Part shown: one piece after another, positions 22,084-35,100 of the stretch
How the letters are laid out: each line of letters opens with the position of its first letter
Position numbering within the stretch: the stretch's first letter is position 1
Made by a program: the position numbers and the translations under genes
Origin: Arabidopsis thaliana
Taxonomy: Eukaryota; Streptophyta; Magnoliopsida; Brassicales; Brassicaceae
Assembly (NCBI RefSeq): GCF_000001735.4
Contig: NC_003076.8
Location: 25,051,835-25,115,834, forward strand
Direction of reading: 5' to 3'
DNA length: 64,000 nucleotides
The notes under the pieces: generated by a model
Told to the model about the DNA's origin: nothing
Database searches by the model: none
What the model saw: the letters and a program-made list of their open reading frames with translations, nothing else

Positions 22084-23710
22084 TGTTAAGCTAGTAAAGC
22101 TTCCGCCTTTTTTTCACCTTTCTACGATTTCTAGGGTTTAAGCTTGAGGGTGTGTGACCTACAGAAATCGTCTAAGCGGTATATTTATATGACTTTGGTT
22201 TCCGATTGAACCGAACTGGTTCGGTCTATTTGATTTTTTGGCTCGACGGCATACACTACATGAAAACCAGGATTTTCAATGTAGTAACTAATTTGTCGTC
22301 ATTGATCTGTCCAATTATTATTTTTACGTCTCTTAAATCTTTTCATTTTAAAGTCTACATTTTTCTAATATATTTTTTTATTAATCATCTCAAGATATTT
22401 TTTTAGTCTACAAATTACTTTTACTGTTGTAGAAAATTTGGATAATAGTCAGTAATTCTAAATAATAGAATAAAAACTCAAATCTTAATATAATAGTTTA
22501 ACAAATAAATCATATTATACTTTTTTTGGATAAAAAATGTTGATATAATTTACAATGTTATTAAAAATAATTTTTGGGATACCTAAACGTTTTAGATGTT
22601 CAGTCTGTCGGGATATCTTGGAGACTTAACTTATTGATCAATCACAATTTTTGCCAAAGAGGAAAATGTCAAAGTCAAACGAACATCTTTTGAAATTATT
22701 TACATCTCGTGGAATTAATGGAACTTCTTAAATTTTTCAAAAATTTGACATAATTGGAATATATTTTTTTTGCTTCTAGTCAATCTTACCATATTATCTA
22801 TCAACAGTCAAACACCTCAATCTTAAATTTTCTAAAAATAATGGAATTATTTTATCGTATTTTGGTAAAGAGTTATTTTTGTAATATTATCTAAAATCTA
22901 AAAAGAACCAAGATAGATAGGTACAAAAAAAAAAAAAACTTTTTTTTGTGAAAATCTGATTATCATAACGTTACCGTGTCAAATCGTCAACCTCCATAAC
23001 TCCGGTTTTGTGTATTTAATTATATATTTATCTGTTTACACGCGCTTCGAAATTTTGATTTACTTATCTGAATATTTTTCCAGACCGAACATCAAACAAG
23101 AAAACACATTTGTCCGAATTTCATCTTGAGAGCTGTTTGTGCCCTTCAAGAAATCGAAAGAGAGCTTCTTTCCCCCATTTTCTGCGATTCACGATATTTC
23201 TTCTTCTATAGGTAATCATAATTTGATCATCTTCTCTTTTATCTCTTTTTTTCTTTCATTTTCTTCTTGGGTTATGGTTGGTTGATTCTGCTATTTGGGA
23301 ATTTTGATTTCTGTGACTTTTGGGGTTTCAATTTCATTCCTGAATTGTGATGGAATCGAATGGTATCTCTCTTTTGTTTTCATGGTTGAGATGTGATTCT
23401 GAAATTTGGGGATTTTCCGATTAGGTTTATGTCTTGAAAATTTGGGGAAATTTGGAGACAAAGACATATTTTAAACTCAGATCCTAATCTCTTCCACCAA
23501 GACATTTTCCCTGAATTGTTCCGCTTTAATGAAATGAAATCGATTGTCTGAGCTCAATTATGATGTTTCGATTCAAAGAAATGGAGATTTTTGTGTTGAT
23601 GATGGAACATTTATCATTATAAGAGTTATGAGATTTTTATTTTGAATCTTTGGATCTTTCTTGGTTTTTAACAGGACAACGTTTTTTTACACATTGAGGC
23701 TAAAAGAGAG
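22084..23710. promoter_or_regulatory. Divergent intergenic region with the leader intron of the RING-CH gene
   Basis: DOMINO1 and the RING-CH gene are transcribed away from each other. On the right, a probable 5' UTR exon ends at 23211 (G|GTAATC). An acceptor TTTTTAACAG ends at 23674, giving a 463-bp leader intron with pyrimidine-rich, GT-rich sequence. The middle (22250-22950) is very AT-rich, with an A-run/T-run hairpin near 22927-22950. No other gene is supported. Confidence 0.6.
22131..22140 (-). promoter_or_regulatory. Telo-box in the DOMINO1 proximal promoter or leader
   Basis: The minus strand reads TAAACCCTAG about 50 bp upstream of the DOMINO1 ATG. Telo-boxes (AAACCCTA) are common in promoters of ribosomal-protein and nucleolar genes of plants. 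Confidence 0.6.
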
Positions 23711-25238
23711 ATGGCTGATGATCAGAGTTCAAGTACTGACCGTCTCGTGAAACCTGAAAGTTTAAACTCAGATAGAGGATCCAATCAATCTATTGAATCT
23801 TCTGGAGAGAGTTCTAGAGCTCAGGGTTCCACAAGCCTGTCTACTACTAAATCTATGGATGGTAAGAAAACCGAGGAAGAAGAGACAACGGAACAACGCG
23901 ATGTTGATGATGAAGAGGAACCGCTCATCCAATCGGTTGAATGTCGTATATGCCAAGAGGAGGATTCCGTTAAGAACCTCGAGTCCCCTTGTTCTTGTAG
24001 TGGCAGTTTGAAGGTGATAATTTTATCAATGAATCTCATTGTTTTATTTGTTTTTGTTGGTATCTTTCGTTTAAAACAGTTCTCATCAATTTGGTATTTT
24101 GTGTCTATAGTATGCTCATCGTAAGTGTGTTCAACGTTGGTGTAATGAGAAAGGCGACACAACCTGTGAAATATGCCACAAGGTATAATCAAATCACTAA
24201 CAACATTTTTGGTATAATCTTTTGGTTACACCGAATGCAAGTTTATATAACTGTTTTTTCTTCCTTATGGAAACAGTCTTATCAACCTGGATACACCGCT
24301 CCTCCTCCTCCTCCCGCTGATGATACCATTATTGATATCGGGTAAAGTTTTCCGTAATCCTATGGCTTTATGTACCTGCACTCAAAAATTGAAAAATTCT
24401 TCCTTTTCATATAGATTCTCTATTGTGGGATAAGACATAGCTAAATCTCAATCGAGCACATTACTCATGCTGCTGTTTTTGCTGTTGTTGTGTGTGTGTA
24501 ATGCAGTGAAGATTGGGGCAATGGTGTTCACTTAGATTTGAATGACCCACGCATTTTGGCAATGGCGGCTGCAGAACGCCATTTCTTTGATGCGGACTAT
24601 GACGAATACGCTGATTCTAACTCTAGCGGAGCTGCATTCTGTCGCTCTGCTGCTCTTATAGTAAGTCCACATTTGGTTTTAGTTTCTTACTTTGAAATGG
24701 AAACTTACTGACCGTTAAAAATGGCAGTTAATGGCGCTTTTACTCTTACGACACGCTCTAAATCTTACAAACAACAACTCAGATGACGAAGAAGACGATC
24801 CATCAGCTTTCTTCTTTGTACGTACATCTCTCTTACTCACAGTTCGTTACAGAATTCTCCTTTTTGCTTTCTTGTTATAACATTTTTCGTTTTCTTTTGT
24901 CTTCTTTCGGTTAGCTTTTCATGCTTCGAGCCGCTGGTTTTCTCCTCCCGTGTTACATCATGGCTTGGGCTATTAGTATATTACAACGTCGAAGACAAAG
25001 ACAGGTATATAAATCTTTGGAAAAACAAAACACATAAATAAACCCATGTGTATGTATGCTCATATTCTCGTGTTTTTGTGAAAATCAGGAAGCTGCTGCT
25101 CTAGCTGCGGCAGAAGTAGCGTTTATGTTACATAGCGGTGGGGGCGGGGGAGGACAACGCAGAGGAGGTTTGCACTTTGCTGTACCACCAGAGCTTATAT
25201 CTAATCCACACCACCAACCTGAAGCTTCACCGCAGTGA
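23711..25238 (+). CDS. RING-CH (RINGv) membrane E3 ubiquitin ligase
   Basis: Seven exons (23711-24013, 24111-24182, 24277-24341, 24507-24660, 24728-24817, 24915-25004, 25089-25238) give 307 residues. After a Ser/Thr- and Glu-rich N-terminus comes a C4HC3 RINGv finger with Cys78, Cys81, Cys94, Cys96, His104, Cys107, Cys120 and Cys123. A conserved segment with a PPPPPADDT linker and WGNGVHLDLNDPRILAMAAAE follows. Two hydrophobic segments (LMALLLLRHALNL and LFMLRAAGFLLPCYIMAWAI) suggest membrane insertion. The C-terminus is Ala- and Gly-rich. MARCH-type RINGv proteins are membrane-bound E3 ligases. This plant subfamily (probably AT5G62460) has little specific function assigned. The start ATG lies 36 bp after the leader-intron acceptor. 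Confidence 0.92.
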
Positions 25239-27599
25239 TTATATATTCCCGTCACCGGTAAGAGAAATCAATCATCATCTACGACGTTGGTTTCTCTCTA
25301 TCTCTCACTTCTCTCTCTGTGTAGTAGCTTGTGTGTTTGTTGTGTACCGGTCTTGCTCTCTCACCAAACACACAAAACTGAGATTATAAAACACGGCAAG
25401 TTTCTTTGTCTATTATCTTCTTACAGACGAGAAAAGAAAGATTCTTCACCTATTGGATTTATGTTTATGCTTTTTATTTATCTTGTTGATAATTCTTTTT
25501 TCTCGCTAATACAGTACAATTTAGTACTTAAGAAAATGGCAAAATGGTAAATAAGGGAGTAATTAAATATTGGCTCAATTAGACAAAAATAGTCTCTTAC
25601 ACGATGGGCTTTGCGCCTTTGCCCCATTTTGTCTTGTGGTATCGACCAAGTGGACCCTTTTGTAGGCCCAAATGTAATGGAGCCATTTCGACAAACGTCC
25701 TAATTCCTCTCTTTTATCTTTTTGACATAGTCTTCTTACTCTGTTTGATCCCAACAAAGCAAGCAGAGAAGAGTCGTCGAACTCTTTTTATGCCAGCAGA
25801 GAGGATTTTGACATCAGACCAAAAAAAAGTCTTCTTCTTCCATAATCCAACACGCAATTCTCTTGTATGTGTTGGAAATTATCATAATTATTTCGAGATT
25901 TTCTTTTGGTTTAATAATGTCGTCGATAAGGTAGTACATATATTTATTTGGCTAACTTAATTTCAAACGTATTGACGTATTGTACTGTTTGAGAACAATT
26001 TGTTCAATTCATAATACGAAATTTTCTCAGACATATTACATAGGAAAGAGAAAAAAAAACTAATCTAGAGAGATTCAATGGGAAAATCTAAAAAAATGAT
26101 AAACTTTAAAGACATGACTTTGAACAATTTCAAGATTCGATATTCCTCAGTCTTACACACAGAGACATTGCACCGAAAAATAACTGACATATCCTGAAGA
26201 ATAGTTCAGTTTTTATCCAATGAAGTCAACGTCCGAGATAAGAAAACAAAGTCAACGATTGTGATATCACTTTTAAAAGTCTTGAGAGTGTGAAATTAAT
26301 AAGAATCGAAAAGGAGTTTTTCGGTGGCAAAACATAGCTCACTGTGTTTCACAGGAACAAGTCAAGCCCTTCACATGTTAGCATTTAATACTCTTTTTTA
26401 TTTTTGCTTGATTATTATTCTTTATTTGTATATTTTTCAAATTCGTTTCCACCACTAGATTTTGCCTCCTTTATTTATTGTACCGCCTATGCGTGTATTG
26501 TATACGTATAGATATGTCTGCGCCTGCATATGTTCCTCTTCATTACGTATCCTATTCACACATTTATCTCGACATGATTTGTTGGATTTTGGATTATATG
26601 GCTCTTATTTTGTTTAAAGATACACCAACAACATAATTTCATGAGATGTATAGTCTACTGCAATTCCATCATTTGCATTTAAATCCGTATAATATATCTA
26701 AAATGATGTCAAAATGTCTATTTTTATGTTTGGTTTTTAGAAATATTCAGACCACTCACGCAGTTCAAACATACCATTGGAAAAAATGAAAGCCTGAATT
26801 TGTTTAGGAAAAAAAACAAGAAATTGGATTTTGACAACTCATAAAATATTATAATAATATTTATGTCAATTACAAAACCACATTATCACATACAGCCTCA
26901 TAATTAGTTGTAAATAAATAAATAAAATAATTAAATGTATTAATGTTGGAATTAACTCAGTTGGTGGACTCTTTAATGTCATTTTTTCTTCCGGGATTAT
27001 GATTGATTTGAAAGGACAAAATATACAAATATCAATTTGTGAAAATGTTGAACTGTCCCGTTTTCAATATTTAAAAACTGAACATTGAACTTTTGATCCA
27101 AAAAAAACCAATATTGAATCTAAGCAAACGTTCTGAACTAAGATAAAAAAAATATCGGATCCAAAAGTTTGGATGGACAATCTCATAAATATGTCATAAA
27201 ACCGCATGTGAAATAGAATGCATCTTTAAGAAGTTACACTTAAAGGTAGAAAATAAACCTTACAATGACGAATTTTGTGTGTCAAGTATATGTTCCATAT
27301 GAGCATCAAGAGACATTTGCATAACCATATGAGCCACAAAGTGAAACACAATACATTTGTTACGTTCTGCTACATACAATTTTTTTATATTTATAGAAAA
27401 AGAGAGATTTATATCACCAAAAGGGGAAAAGAGTGTTGTAGAGCTAAAAGCTAGCTACTAAAGACTCTAAAACCCTAAAGCAATAATAAGCATATATATC
27501 ATAGGTTATAACTCTATATTATTTGTTATAACTCATAACTAATTAAGCCCTCAATTTTAAAAAGATCCCACTTTGTTAGTTCTAGACAGTCTTCTAGAA
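25239..27599. other. Convergent intergenic region between the RING-CH gene and MYB96
   Basis: About 2.4 kb lies between two convergent genes. The left 250 bp are probably RING-CH 3' UTR and the right 100-150 bp MYB96 3' UTR. A less AT-rich patch at 25590-25810 includes TGGGCTTT (25605) and AGGCCCAAA (about 25665) site II motifs and an open frame of 118 codons starting with ATG at 25604. I do not recognise its product. The rest is AT-rich with no supported gene. Confidence 0.5.
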
Positions 27600-29024
27600 C
27601 TAGAACATCCCTTCTTGTCCTGCTAGTGCCATACCAACCATCTCGTGGCTTTGCTCATCAAATAACCATTTCTCAAACAAAGACAGAGACCCTTGTGATA
27701 TTAGACCATGATCTTGGTCCATTGTTATTTCCGGTTTGATCACTTGATCATGGAAGAAGCTTGTCTCCTGAGTCAAGTTTTGAGTTTCGTCCATTGAATT
27801 GAAGCTGAAGAAAGATTGTTCAAACCCTTCTCCACCTTCTTCCGAGACTGCAGCAGTGAGTGGTCCAGTCTCTGAAACCGGAGATGAAGATGATAAAGTT
27901 AAAGCCTTGGGTGTGTCTTTCATGAAATCTTGAAGCAACCGGGCGATGTTCTCAGCACTTGACGCATATACCCCTGATGGGTATGGATTAGTAGTGTTGC
28001 TTGTAGTGGTGGTTGTGGTAGATGAAGAAGAAGAGGATGGATCATAACAACGGTCAAGCAAAGCTGATGAGAAGTTACGGATGTTTTGTTGTGTGATTAC
28101 TGGTGTCGGTAATGATGAAGATGATGAAAGAGTGGATGATGGTTTGTCTAAAGACAAGGCCTCACAAAGAGCTTGTTTTGCCATGTTAATGTCTGTCTGA
28201 AGTCTTCTTTCCCATTGACCTTTGTTAGTGCTTTGATGGTTCTTTTGTGAACTAGTGTTTGATGAAGAGACACCATCATTATCTTCTTCACCAGATTCAT
28301 TAATCTTTTTGAGCTTCTTCTTCAAGTGAGTGTTCCAATAGTTCTTTATATCATTGTCTGTCCTTTCTGGAAGGTATGATGCTATGGCTGCCCATCTATA
28401 TACAAAGAAAAACATATTTAGATCTTATACCCAAGAAAGGTAACTTTTTGGAAAAATATGGATCATGTGCATTAAAATATACCTGTTGCCTAAAAGGGCT
28501 TGAAGATGAACAATTGTCTTCTCTTCATGCTCAGTAAAATTTCCACGCTTAATACCGGGTCGAAGATAATTAGTCCATCTCAATCTGCAGCTCTTGCTAC
28601 ATCTTCTCAAACCTAAAACACCATATTAACAAAACAATTAACTCAAGGAAAAAGGGATTAAATGGTAATTAGAGATATGTGGACGAAAGAGTCGGTGACA
28701 TAACTTATTAGCTATTTATTACACTTTTATTAAATGTTCATACCAACCAAGCCAGAGAAAGAAATAAAAAAGAGAAGAAATCACAACCCCTAGTACACTT
28801 TCAAGATAAATACATAAAAAGGGTTTAAGAGGTGGATCAAAAGTTTAATTAATCTATTAATTAGTTAATTTGATTAAGAAACAAAACAAACCTGTGTGTG
28901 TTGGGACAGATCTCCAGTTTCCAGGACCATGTTCTTGGATGTAAGAAACCAAGATGATGTCTTCCTCTGGTGTCCATGGCCCTTTCTTCACTCCAATCTT
29001 TTCACAGCAAGGTGGTCTTCCCAT
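27600..29024 (-). CDS. MYB96: R2R3-MYB transcription factor MYB96
   Basis: Three exons (29024-28892, 28612-28483, 28395-27600) encode 352 residues, with intron positions typical of R2R3-MYB genes (after [10 protein letters not shown] and inside LLGNR|W). R2 (about 14-62) has GPWTPEED and the R2 Trp residues. R3 (about 67-113) starts [27 protein letters not shown] with the usual first-Trp to Phe change and ends [15 protein letters not shown]. The activation region is Ser/Thr-rich and ends in the subgroup-1 motif [12 protein letters not shown]96 mediates ABA and drought responses: cuticular wax genes, lateral root arrest and salicylate-linked defence. A TATA box lies at 29182-29189 on the minus strand. 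The paralogue MYB94 lies in the duplicated chromosome 3 block. Confidence 0.97.
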
Positions 29025-29181
29025 TCTGTTTTCACCTTTTGAAAGGGTTTTGATGAGATATTAGAACAAAAGCTAATCGTTGCGGGTTTGTTGGAAAACC
29101 TTTGGAAATCTTAGGGTTAAGACAAAGAAAGTCCAAATGGGTTTGGTTTTGTCTGAAGAAGTGGAGGAGAGATGTTGGTTA

Positions 29182-29189
29182 TATTTATA
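29182..29189 (-). promoter_or_regulatory. TATA box of MYB96
   Basis: The minus strand reads TATAAATA, 158 bp upstream of the MYB96 ATG. This predicts a leader of about 125-130 nt. Confidence 0.6.
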
Positions 29190-32100
29190 GAAAGAAGTAA
29201 GTAAGATTGATGTGTGAGAGAGAAACAAGAAGAGTTAATTAGTAAGTAATTAATAAAATAATGGAATGAGAAGCAACAATAATGAAGAGGCTAGCTTTCA
29301 AAGAGTCAACATGGACAGCAAAATGCATTTACTCTCTTTCTCTCCAAAGTCAGCCTTCTTCTTCTATCTCTCTCTCCTTCTTTGGATTACTCTACACGGT
29401 TTCAAACACAAATATTTTTTTGGACGTTTACGTTTAGTAATTAAACAAATATCAATGATATTTTGTTGTCTTTTATTTAAAAGTAACAAACATAAACGCA
29501 AGTACTTTACGTTTTTGTCTTTATTATACTATCAATTCACACACTCAAAATTCCAAATTTGAATCTAAATAATGACACATCAATGGATATCAGTACATTA
29601 TTAGATTATACTGTAGTAAGTATTAGTTTTTTTACACAAGTGAAAGGCAAAAATATAAACACACAATAATAATAATCGGATTCATAATAACTTATAACAG
29701 GCTTCAACTCATGTACTTGTTGATATCTATCATCAATCTTAAGTTTGTGTGAGAAAATTCTGATGAATAAATATGTTTTAGTTATTTTTTTGAACCATCG
29801 AGTTTTAATCACTTACACACGTATTTTACAGCGAATATATATGCGGAGTTTTGACAAAAGATTCATATAGGTATACGATAAGCATGAGTTCATGTACTGT
29901 ATGAATATATATGTAAGTTTTGACATTCAAAACCGTGTGGTGCTGATTATTAATGCAGGATGTGTGAGAGAAATAAAGGAGGTGGCACCGAAAGAAGACA
30001 AAATTTAAAGGAGAGAAAATAAGGCTATTATTTCGATTTTTCTTGTGGTTTTTTATTTTATCAGATAAATACCTTATAATAGAAAAATGTGCTTTTTTAG
30101 AAGTTCTTTTATTTAAGAGAAATGATTTTCTGAATAATGCTGAACCCATTTATGCTGCGTCTGCCCGAAATATTCTCTTCCGATTTATCAATATACAGAT
30201 AAGTGTTTGCTTTTTCTTGGCGTGAAGATCTAAACTAAATATAACACAAGAAATATTTAAATTTAAATTTTTGGGTGCCTGATATATTTATCACTTTCTA
30301 ATTTTTACTTTGCTCTTGAATGTTGCATTGACTATCATCTTTAACCACGAAACTGCATCGACAAGATCTTTGTAACCAGCACATGAGAGTCCATATACTA
30401 ATATACTGTATAAAAATAATTATTCTGATACAAGTATAAGAAATTCATCGATTTCCAAATTTTAGCAACTTACACCACGCAGCCCTAATTTATTGTCACC
30501 TCCATTTTCGTGAATACATCCATTGAATTGTCGACCCCTCAAAGTCCATAACTTATGGGGTAATATGGAGCATGATTATTTATTACTTAGTTTAATACAC
30601 ATGTCTCTTTTATTGAATGCCCACTAGCAAAATCGTAAATTACTGGAGCAAACCTCAAAATCAAATAACTCTATAGAAATTATTTATAGACAACTGTAAC
30701 TGAATCCTGAAGACTCTCAATTTACCGACCAATTAGATTTACTCTTCATTAATTTGACTTTTGATGGTCATAGGCTCGTATTAACTCTCATAGTAGAGTT
30801 TTACGTAATTAGTGAACTTCCTCTTTAAATTTAAACCAACTTGAGAAATAAGAATGATTCGCAGAAATGGAAGAAAAAAAAATTGATTCGCAGAAATGAA
30901 TAATTACTAGCACATTTTCGACTTACACTCTAGTCTACAGTAATACGATGATCTTTCGCTGACACATTACCCAATAAACCTTTTAATTGCATCAGTAATC
31001 TCGTTTTTTTTACTTTACATAACACGCGGGTTATTAGGATTTTAAAGGTAGTATTTATCGAAGCATTAACACAAAAACAAAAACGACTATATATAATCTT
31101 TTACCAAACTTTTTATTTTTATCAAACAAATACTCCAAACTGTAAAACTATTTTTTTTAATATTAATAATTGGAAAATTCACAGTAATTAAAAGTAACGT
31201 GTTTCTAATTTTGTGGAGATAACATTAACAACTATTAAGAAATACATTTTGCTACATAAAATCTCAATTACCTGACAACGTTAGCTATATCTATATTTAC
31301 CAGTTCTGTGAAAATAGTATTTACTACTTCATATTTTTGATAAATCTAAACGTGTACAATAAACATGAGGAATGTTGCGATTTGCGAAGCACGTCGTGGC
31401 TGTGTGCATTGAGCTTCTAAAATAATTTTTTTCTTCCGACGTGCATTGAGCTTCTAAAATGAATTAAAAATAATGTCTGCACATTAATACTATATCATAA
31501 TGGATATAAATTATGATTTTCAACGACTAGTTAAAAACTTCATGAAAAACAAAATCGGTTGAAACTGTAGTACATAATACACCACGTCCTTGGGTATACA
31601 TCGCCCATACCTTCTATTTACTCATCATCCGGGTCACATATTAACTTTACATTGACCATAGATACCTACTTATAGTACTATATTTGAAACATATATTAAG
31701 TATTTTATAGAACTGTACTAATTTATAAATGCACATGTTTTCATGTTTTCTTCTATTAAGCCAACTAATTGAACATATTATTTCAGTAGTTAAAAATGGC
31801 TTTAATTTACTGCCACCATATTCTAATTTACACGCGAGATTGAGGATAACAAACCTACTTTTTCACTGTTTTATTTATTTAAGAGTATAAATTAAAGCTA
31901 AAGTCAAAACTCAAAACATAGTTGCTTTTCGAGGAAAAGGCTCTAAAAAGCTTTGTAAGATTTTGAAACTATCAATATAACGAAAAACAGTACCGGACTA
32001 CCGGGAGACCAAAATGATAAAGTTATGATTATTTATGGTGACATTATTTTATATCAACCCAACTTTAGTTTATACTTAATCGGTCTTAGAAATATATTAT

Positions 32101-35100
32101 TAACTGCATCTTCGAGCACTAAAGTTTCTTTGTTTTTTTCTACAATCAATTTGAAAGTTTCTACGATGCTTCCTATAGTTTCCAAAAGATTAATATGGGA
32201 TGAAACAAGTCAACGACTATGGTCGTCTTTTGGATGTAGACGAACTTTGGGTCATATCTTATTTTATACGCTATCTAATTAAATAATTGGTAGGTTAACT
32301 TAGGGTTTAAATATAATATCAATAGCAAAATTTAGGGTTCAATATTTTAATCCCCAAAAATTAAGGGTTTAATGTGAGTGTAGCGACACGTGCCAGCATC
32401 CAACGAGAAAAATTAGGATAGTTTTCTTTAAAAAATGAAACAATAACATAGATTATTGTACCCATCGTCTAATGATGCAGCGATGATTGACGTACGTGTA
32501 TATTGTTACTGTGATGTTGCCCATGTACTTCTTAGGAAACAGTAAGGTTGCAATTTTCCCGTCACATTAAAGTTTTAGACTGTCCAACATTAAAACATTA
32601 TCAAATTATTTGACATGAACATTTCATATAAACCAAAATATATTTACGAAAGCATTCACCAGTTAAACAGCCAATAAAAGATCAACAACTCTTACATAAG
32701 CAAAAGCAATTAAGAATGACAGTATAGTAACAGTGTACTACCCACTTTCGATGAGTAACTACAATATAATTTAATTTTATGTTTAATCCAGAAGGTCCGT
32801 ACCTTAAACGGTTGAACCAGGAGACACATTTAGGAAAAGTTGGTCCAAGTGTTGGGTTCGAATACCGTATGCGGAAGGGAGTAGGCACTGCATTTATCAT
32901 GTTTTGATCTCTCGTTAGAAAACATGTATGAAGATTTGGTTCGGAACTTATAAATACTTTTTACTCAATCAAACTGTAAGAACAAATTGATGTTTATATA
33001 TCATTTAACGTCATTTTGCGCATGCAAGCTAGAAAATCTGCTCTACCTAATCTTCATTTAGTACATGACGATAATTTTTTGACCAATTCAAAGTGTAGGA
33101 CACTTGCTATTCCTAAGAAAGTATGAAACTTTCCAATCCAACTTGCTGCATCCTCTGATTTTTAAAAGTCACGGATCTCTTGTTTTAAGATAGCATAAGT
33201 CAAACATTTAAAGCTTGATAATTTTGGCAATTTGGACTAAATCTGCTGAAACGAATATACATATAGCTAGGTTCGATATTTTTACTAAGGTATTTTTTAG
33301 GTTTTATGTATATTTCTATAATAAAGGCTTTCAAATTCCAGATTAAAGTTAGGTATAACATATTAACTCTCCGACAAGAGGTTAGTACATTGTGATTGGA
33401 GACTTCACAGCTATTTTCTTCCGGGATATCTGATGTTTGCGGTCAATTTCATATATAATATGCATAGTGTTTAATTTTACTGGACCCAAATCTTGATATA
33501 GTGGTTTTGGCCGGCCATGCCATATCGTTTTGGATTTTACTTGGTTTCTCTATTTGAAAAAAAATTACATACCAACATGTAAACAGCAAGTGTTGTAAAA
33601 CAGAGAGGAAAAGAGCTGGATGTTTCAAACAAATGAATTGATAGTCAGTGTGAAAAACTTATAACTTGACATAGATATTTTGTCCAATGAACCAAACCGT
33701 TGAGACTATTAACGAAAACGTCTTTATCTGTCCCGCTATAATCTGCAAGACTTATCTGAAATGTAAATAGAATGTTTTCGTAAAAACGTATATTAGTTTA
33801 TGTACAATAATATACATATCCTAATTTTGGTTCTAGATCTCATATTACATAGCTTATATGGTATCCGATCCCCCTGTAATTTTTAGTAAGATATTTGATT
33901 GTGACTTTGTGAGTATGTATGAGTATGAATCTATACACATGGGTTTCTAACTATTGGGTTTAGAGATGCCACTAAGCCTATGCCAACACAAACATATTCG
34001 TTTAAAATAAACTCAACGAATCGTTATCTGATCTTCTAAATCTTATAATTAATAACCTAAACATTTTGACTTAACGTGTCTAAACTCTCTCTTTATAGCA
34101 TAATGTTGTCCTTTTCCGTAGGGTATTTTTGAACCATCACTTTCAAAGTTTCAATGTCGGTTTGTGAAGATTGACCACGTCAATAGTAAGTTAACGTTGT
34201 TAATTTAAATAACTAAAAAAAACTGATAACAAAATTATTGGTACGTACGCATTTTAAGGAAGAATCTATGCAACGATGCAGATTGGTTGGTTAAAATTAT
34301 AAATAAGGTTTTAAACTATATGAATACGGTAAGATATAGGATGTATCAACACTTAAATTCTTCGGTTTATAGTACTATATTGGTTAAATCAATCAATTTA
34401 TCTTAAACTCGCATGTATTAATATTTTGTTGTTAGCATTAGATGTTTGGTTCGGTAAAACATCGGACGACTAATACTTAATAATAAACATGTAACTTGGT
34501 AAAAAGTTTCATGCAAATTAACTGTAAGTTAAAATCGGAAAACTTGTGAATTGTGATGATTGAATAGTGGCACAAATTGTTTGTACACAATTGTAACTTT
34601 ATTTTGGAAGAGCTTGAATCTATGGTTGGAATTTTGGATTTGCTTAGTGCTAATCTAATCCTTCCATATTACTTTCATGAATTAATTTTGACAATTTCTC
34701 CCCTTGAACAAAACAATACATTAACAAATATTGCAGATGACACTGCAAAAGATTTATAGTAACACTAAAATTCGAATTCTCATATGTATCAACCGTCTGG
34801 TTTAAAGGATTAGTGTGTGGTGGACAAAAACATATCAGAAATTGCCTTCAAAATCGTGATGAATTATTTTTAGCACCATATACATCATCAAAGCTGCTAG
34901 TATTCGAACACATGATATGATACAATCATACAAAAAAAAAAGCAATAACGAAAAAAGATAAAGAATACATTCTTCGATCATTTTCTTAGGACTTCGAAAT
35001 CATTCATTCCCACTCATTTACACACCGATGCAACGCTTCAATGGCCACGTAATCAACTGACATGGGAGAATGTACACGTGTACGGTAGAGATCAAACCAC

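Noticed and set aside
26941..26975. A-box-like AACTCAGTTGGT suggesting a tRNA
   Set aside because: No matching B box or cloverleaf within 100 bp on either strand.
32025..32282. 85-codon ORF in the gene desert
   Set aside because: No recognisable domain, AT-biased composition and no splice or promoter context.
32790..32890. tRNA- or SINE-like B box (GGTTCGAATAC) in the gene-free region
   Set aside because: Only the T-loop-like box is present. No acceptor stem, A box at the right distance or anticodon arm could be paired, and no poly(A) tail or target-site duplication was seen.
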